Positions 33,321 to 34,362 of a stretch of 34,362 nt of DNA are shown piece after piece. Both the position numbers and the translations under genes were made by a program. The stretch is from NCBI GenBank assembly GCA_016790045.1, contig JAEUPW010000034.1, positions 1 through 34,362 on the forward strand, given 5' to 3'. How positions within the stretch are numbered: position 1 is the stretch's first letter; each line of letters starts with the position of its first letter. The DNA is from Candidatus Competibacteraceae bacterium. GTDB lineage: Bacteria > Pseudomonadota > Gammaproteobacteria > Competibacterales > Competibacteraceae. The notes below the pieces were generated by a model. It made no database searches and had not been told where the DNA came from. It worked only from the letters and a program-made list of their open reading frames with translations.

Positions 33321-34362
33321 TCAGCCCTGTCGGTGCATTTTTTTATACTGGTCTCGCATCAGCTTTTTGTCGAGCTTGCCCACGCTGGTTTTCGGGATGG
33401 TTTCCACGAACAACATTCGGTCAGGAATGCCCCATTTGGAAAGCAGGCCCTGGTCGACGAAGGCTTTGAGCCAATCGCGCAGGGACGCTTCGTCGATTTC
33501 GCTCGCCCGATCACCTTTGAGCACCACCAGCGCGACCGGCCGTTCGCCCCATTTCGGGTCAGGTACGCCGATGACCGCGGTTTCCGCCACCGCCGGGTGT
33601 TTGAGAATAAAATCTTCCAGCTCCAGCGAGGAAAGCCACTCGCCGCCGGTCTTGATGACGTCTTTCAGCCGATCGGTGATCTTAAGATAGCCTTCCTGAT
33701 CGATGACGCCAATATCGCCGGTGTGCAGATAGCCGCCGCGCCAAAGCTGTTCGGAGGTTTGCGCGTCCTGGAGATAGCCTTGCGTCAACCACGGCGAGCG
33801 AACCACCACTTCGCCGGGGGTCTTGCCATCGTGCGGCAAATCGTTCATTTCAGGGTCCACCACTCGCAGTTCGACCATGGGGATGGGCAGGCCGGTTTTG
33901 CAGCGGATTTCCAGTTGCCGCTCTTCGTCCCACGCCATCATGTGCGGTTTCAGTTGCGCCAACGTCAGGATCGGGCAGGTTTCCGACATGCCGTAGGCGG
34001 CGAAGATGTCGATGCCTCGGGCGCGCGCCTGTTTGGCCAGGGCTTGCGGCAAGGCCGCGCCGCCGATAATGACCTTCCAGCGCGATAGATCGATCTCGTC
34101 GATTTTAGGGCTCGCCAGCAGCATTTGCAGGATGGTCGGCACGCAGTGGGAGAAAGTCGCCTGTTCCCGCGCGATCAGCTCCAGCAGCCGCTCCGGCACG
34201 TAGCGTCCCGGATAGACTTGTTTGACGCCCAAGGTGGTCGCCACGTACGGCACCCCCCAAGCGTGGACGTGAAACATCGGCGTGATCGGCAGATACACAT
34301 CGTCGCGATGGAAACTGCCTTGACCGGGTCTGGCCAGGGCGGCCAGCACGCCAAAGGTGTGC
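33321..34362 (-). CDS. Medium/long-chain acyl-CoA ligase, AlkK-like (5'-truncated)
   Basis: The frame is open through the right edge, so only the C-terminal 347 residues are present; relatives are about 540 residues long. It is an adenylate-forming enzyme that makes fatty acyl-CoA from fatty acid, ATP and CoA. The stretches MFHVHAWGVPYVATTLGVKQ, YPGRYVPERLLELI and FSHCVPTILQMLL match the AlkK subgroup. Also seen are FAAYGMSETCP, YLHTGDIG, LKDVIKTGGEWLSSLELEDF and the catalytic Lys in KTSVGKLDKKLM. The P-loop-like YTSGTTG would lie upstream, outside the window. Chain length is inferred from subgroup only. Confidence 0.93.
   Translation of the reverse strand, partial: HTFGVLAALARPGQGSFHRDDVYLPITPMFHVHAWGVPYVATTLGVKQVYPGRYVPERLLELIAREQATFSHCVPTILQMLLASPKIDEIDLSRWKVIIGGAALPQALAKQARARGIDIFAAYGMSETCPILTLAQLKPHMMAWDEERQLEIRCKTGLPIPMVELRVVDPEMNDLPHDGKTPGEVVVRSPWLTQGYLQDAQTSEQLWRGGYLHTGDIGVIDQEGYLKITDRLKDVIKTGGEWLSSLELEDFILKHPAVAETAVIGVPDPKWGERPVALVVLKGDRASEIDEASLRDWLKAFVDQGLLSKWGIPDRMLFVETIPKTSVGKLDKKLMRDQYKKMHRQG

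Overview
The window is GC-rich, densely coded chromosomal DNA. It carries a FimV-family protein, DUF4124 and HxlR proteins, a hybrid histidine kinase, UppP and proteobacterial-type cobalamin genes, which point to a gammaproteobacterium. A Competibacter-like or purple-sulfur-related lineage would fit the gene mix, but that is inference without a marker gene. I saw no rRNA, tRNA, phage, insertion sequence or CRISPR array. Both edges cut through genes.

Layout. 1-2000: the 3' end of a glycerol-type ABC transporter binding protein (GlpV-like), facing a water channel (aqpZ). 2200-4570: a 787-residue protein of no family I recognise, with one EF-hand, three membrane helices and an Ala-Pro tail. 4690-7750: a hybrid sensor histidine kinase and a single-domain response regulator. 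7985-10930: a promoter, a cobalamin riboswitch and the cobalt ECF transporter cbiMNQO with overlapping genes. 10968-12029: a DMT/EamA exporter with a long His-rich tail, convergent with cbiO. 12240-14521: pdxS-pdxT (PLP synthase) followed by the corrinoid adenosyltransferase cobO. 14760-15616: a divergent HxlR regulator / SnoaL-like pair around a near-palindrome. 15728-16474: an L,D-transpeptidase. 16541-21006: cobQ, divergent from cbiB-cobD-cobA. 21052-21645: a DUF4124 envelope protein. 21823-22647: uppP. 22620-25370: a second ECF transporter, thiW-ecfA(fused)-ecfT, of thiamine-precursor type. 25712-27004: an orphan Leu-type binding protein. 27349-30231: an ACP / acyl-AMP ligase / PlsC fusion. 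30379-32622: a FimV-like secreted protein with two FimV-core motifs. 32718-33215: a small exported protein. 33321-end: an AlkK-type acyl-CoA ligase.

The unifying theme is cofactor supply. Cobalt enters through CbiMNQO under riboswitch control. CobA starts the corrin branch, CobO adenosylates, CobQ amidates, and CobD plus CbiB make and attach the aminopropanol arm. CobD needs PLP, which PdxST makes nearby. ThiW-EcfAT adds uptake of a thiamine precursor. Much of the corrin ring pathway and the nucleotide-loop genes (cobU/S/T) are outside the window.

The least ordinary items are the EF-hand membrane protein, the ACP-ligase-acyltransferase fusion, the duplicated FimV core without the usual C-terminus, the His-rich exporter beside the cobalt importer, and a possible ribosome-site-sequestering hairpin downstream of the riboswitch.
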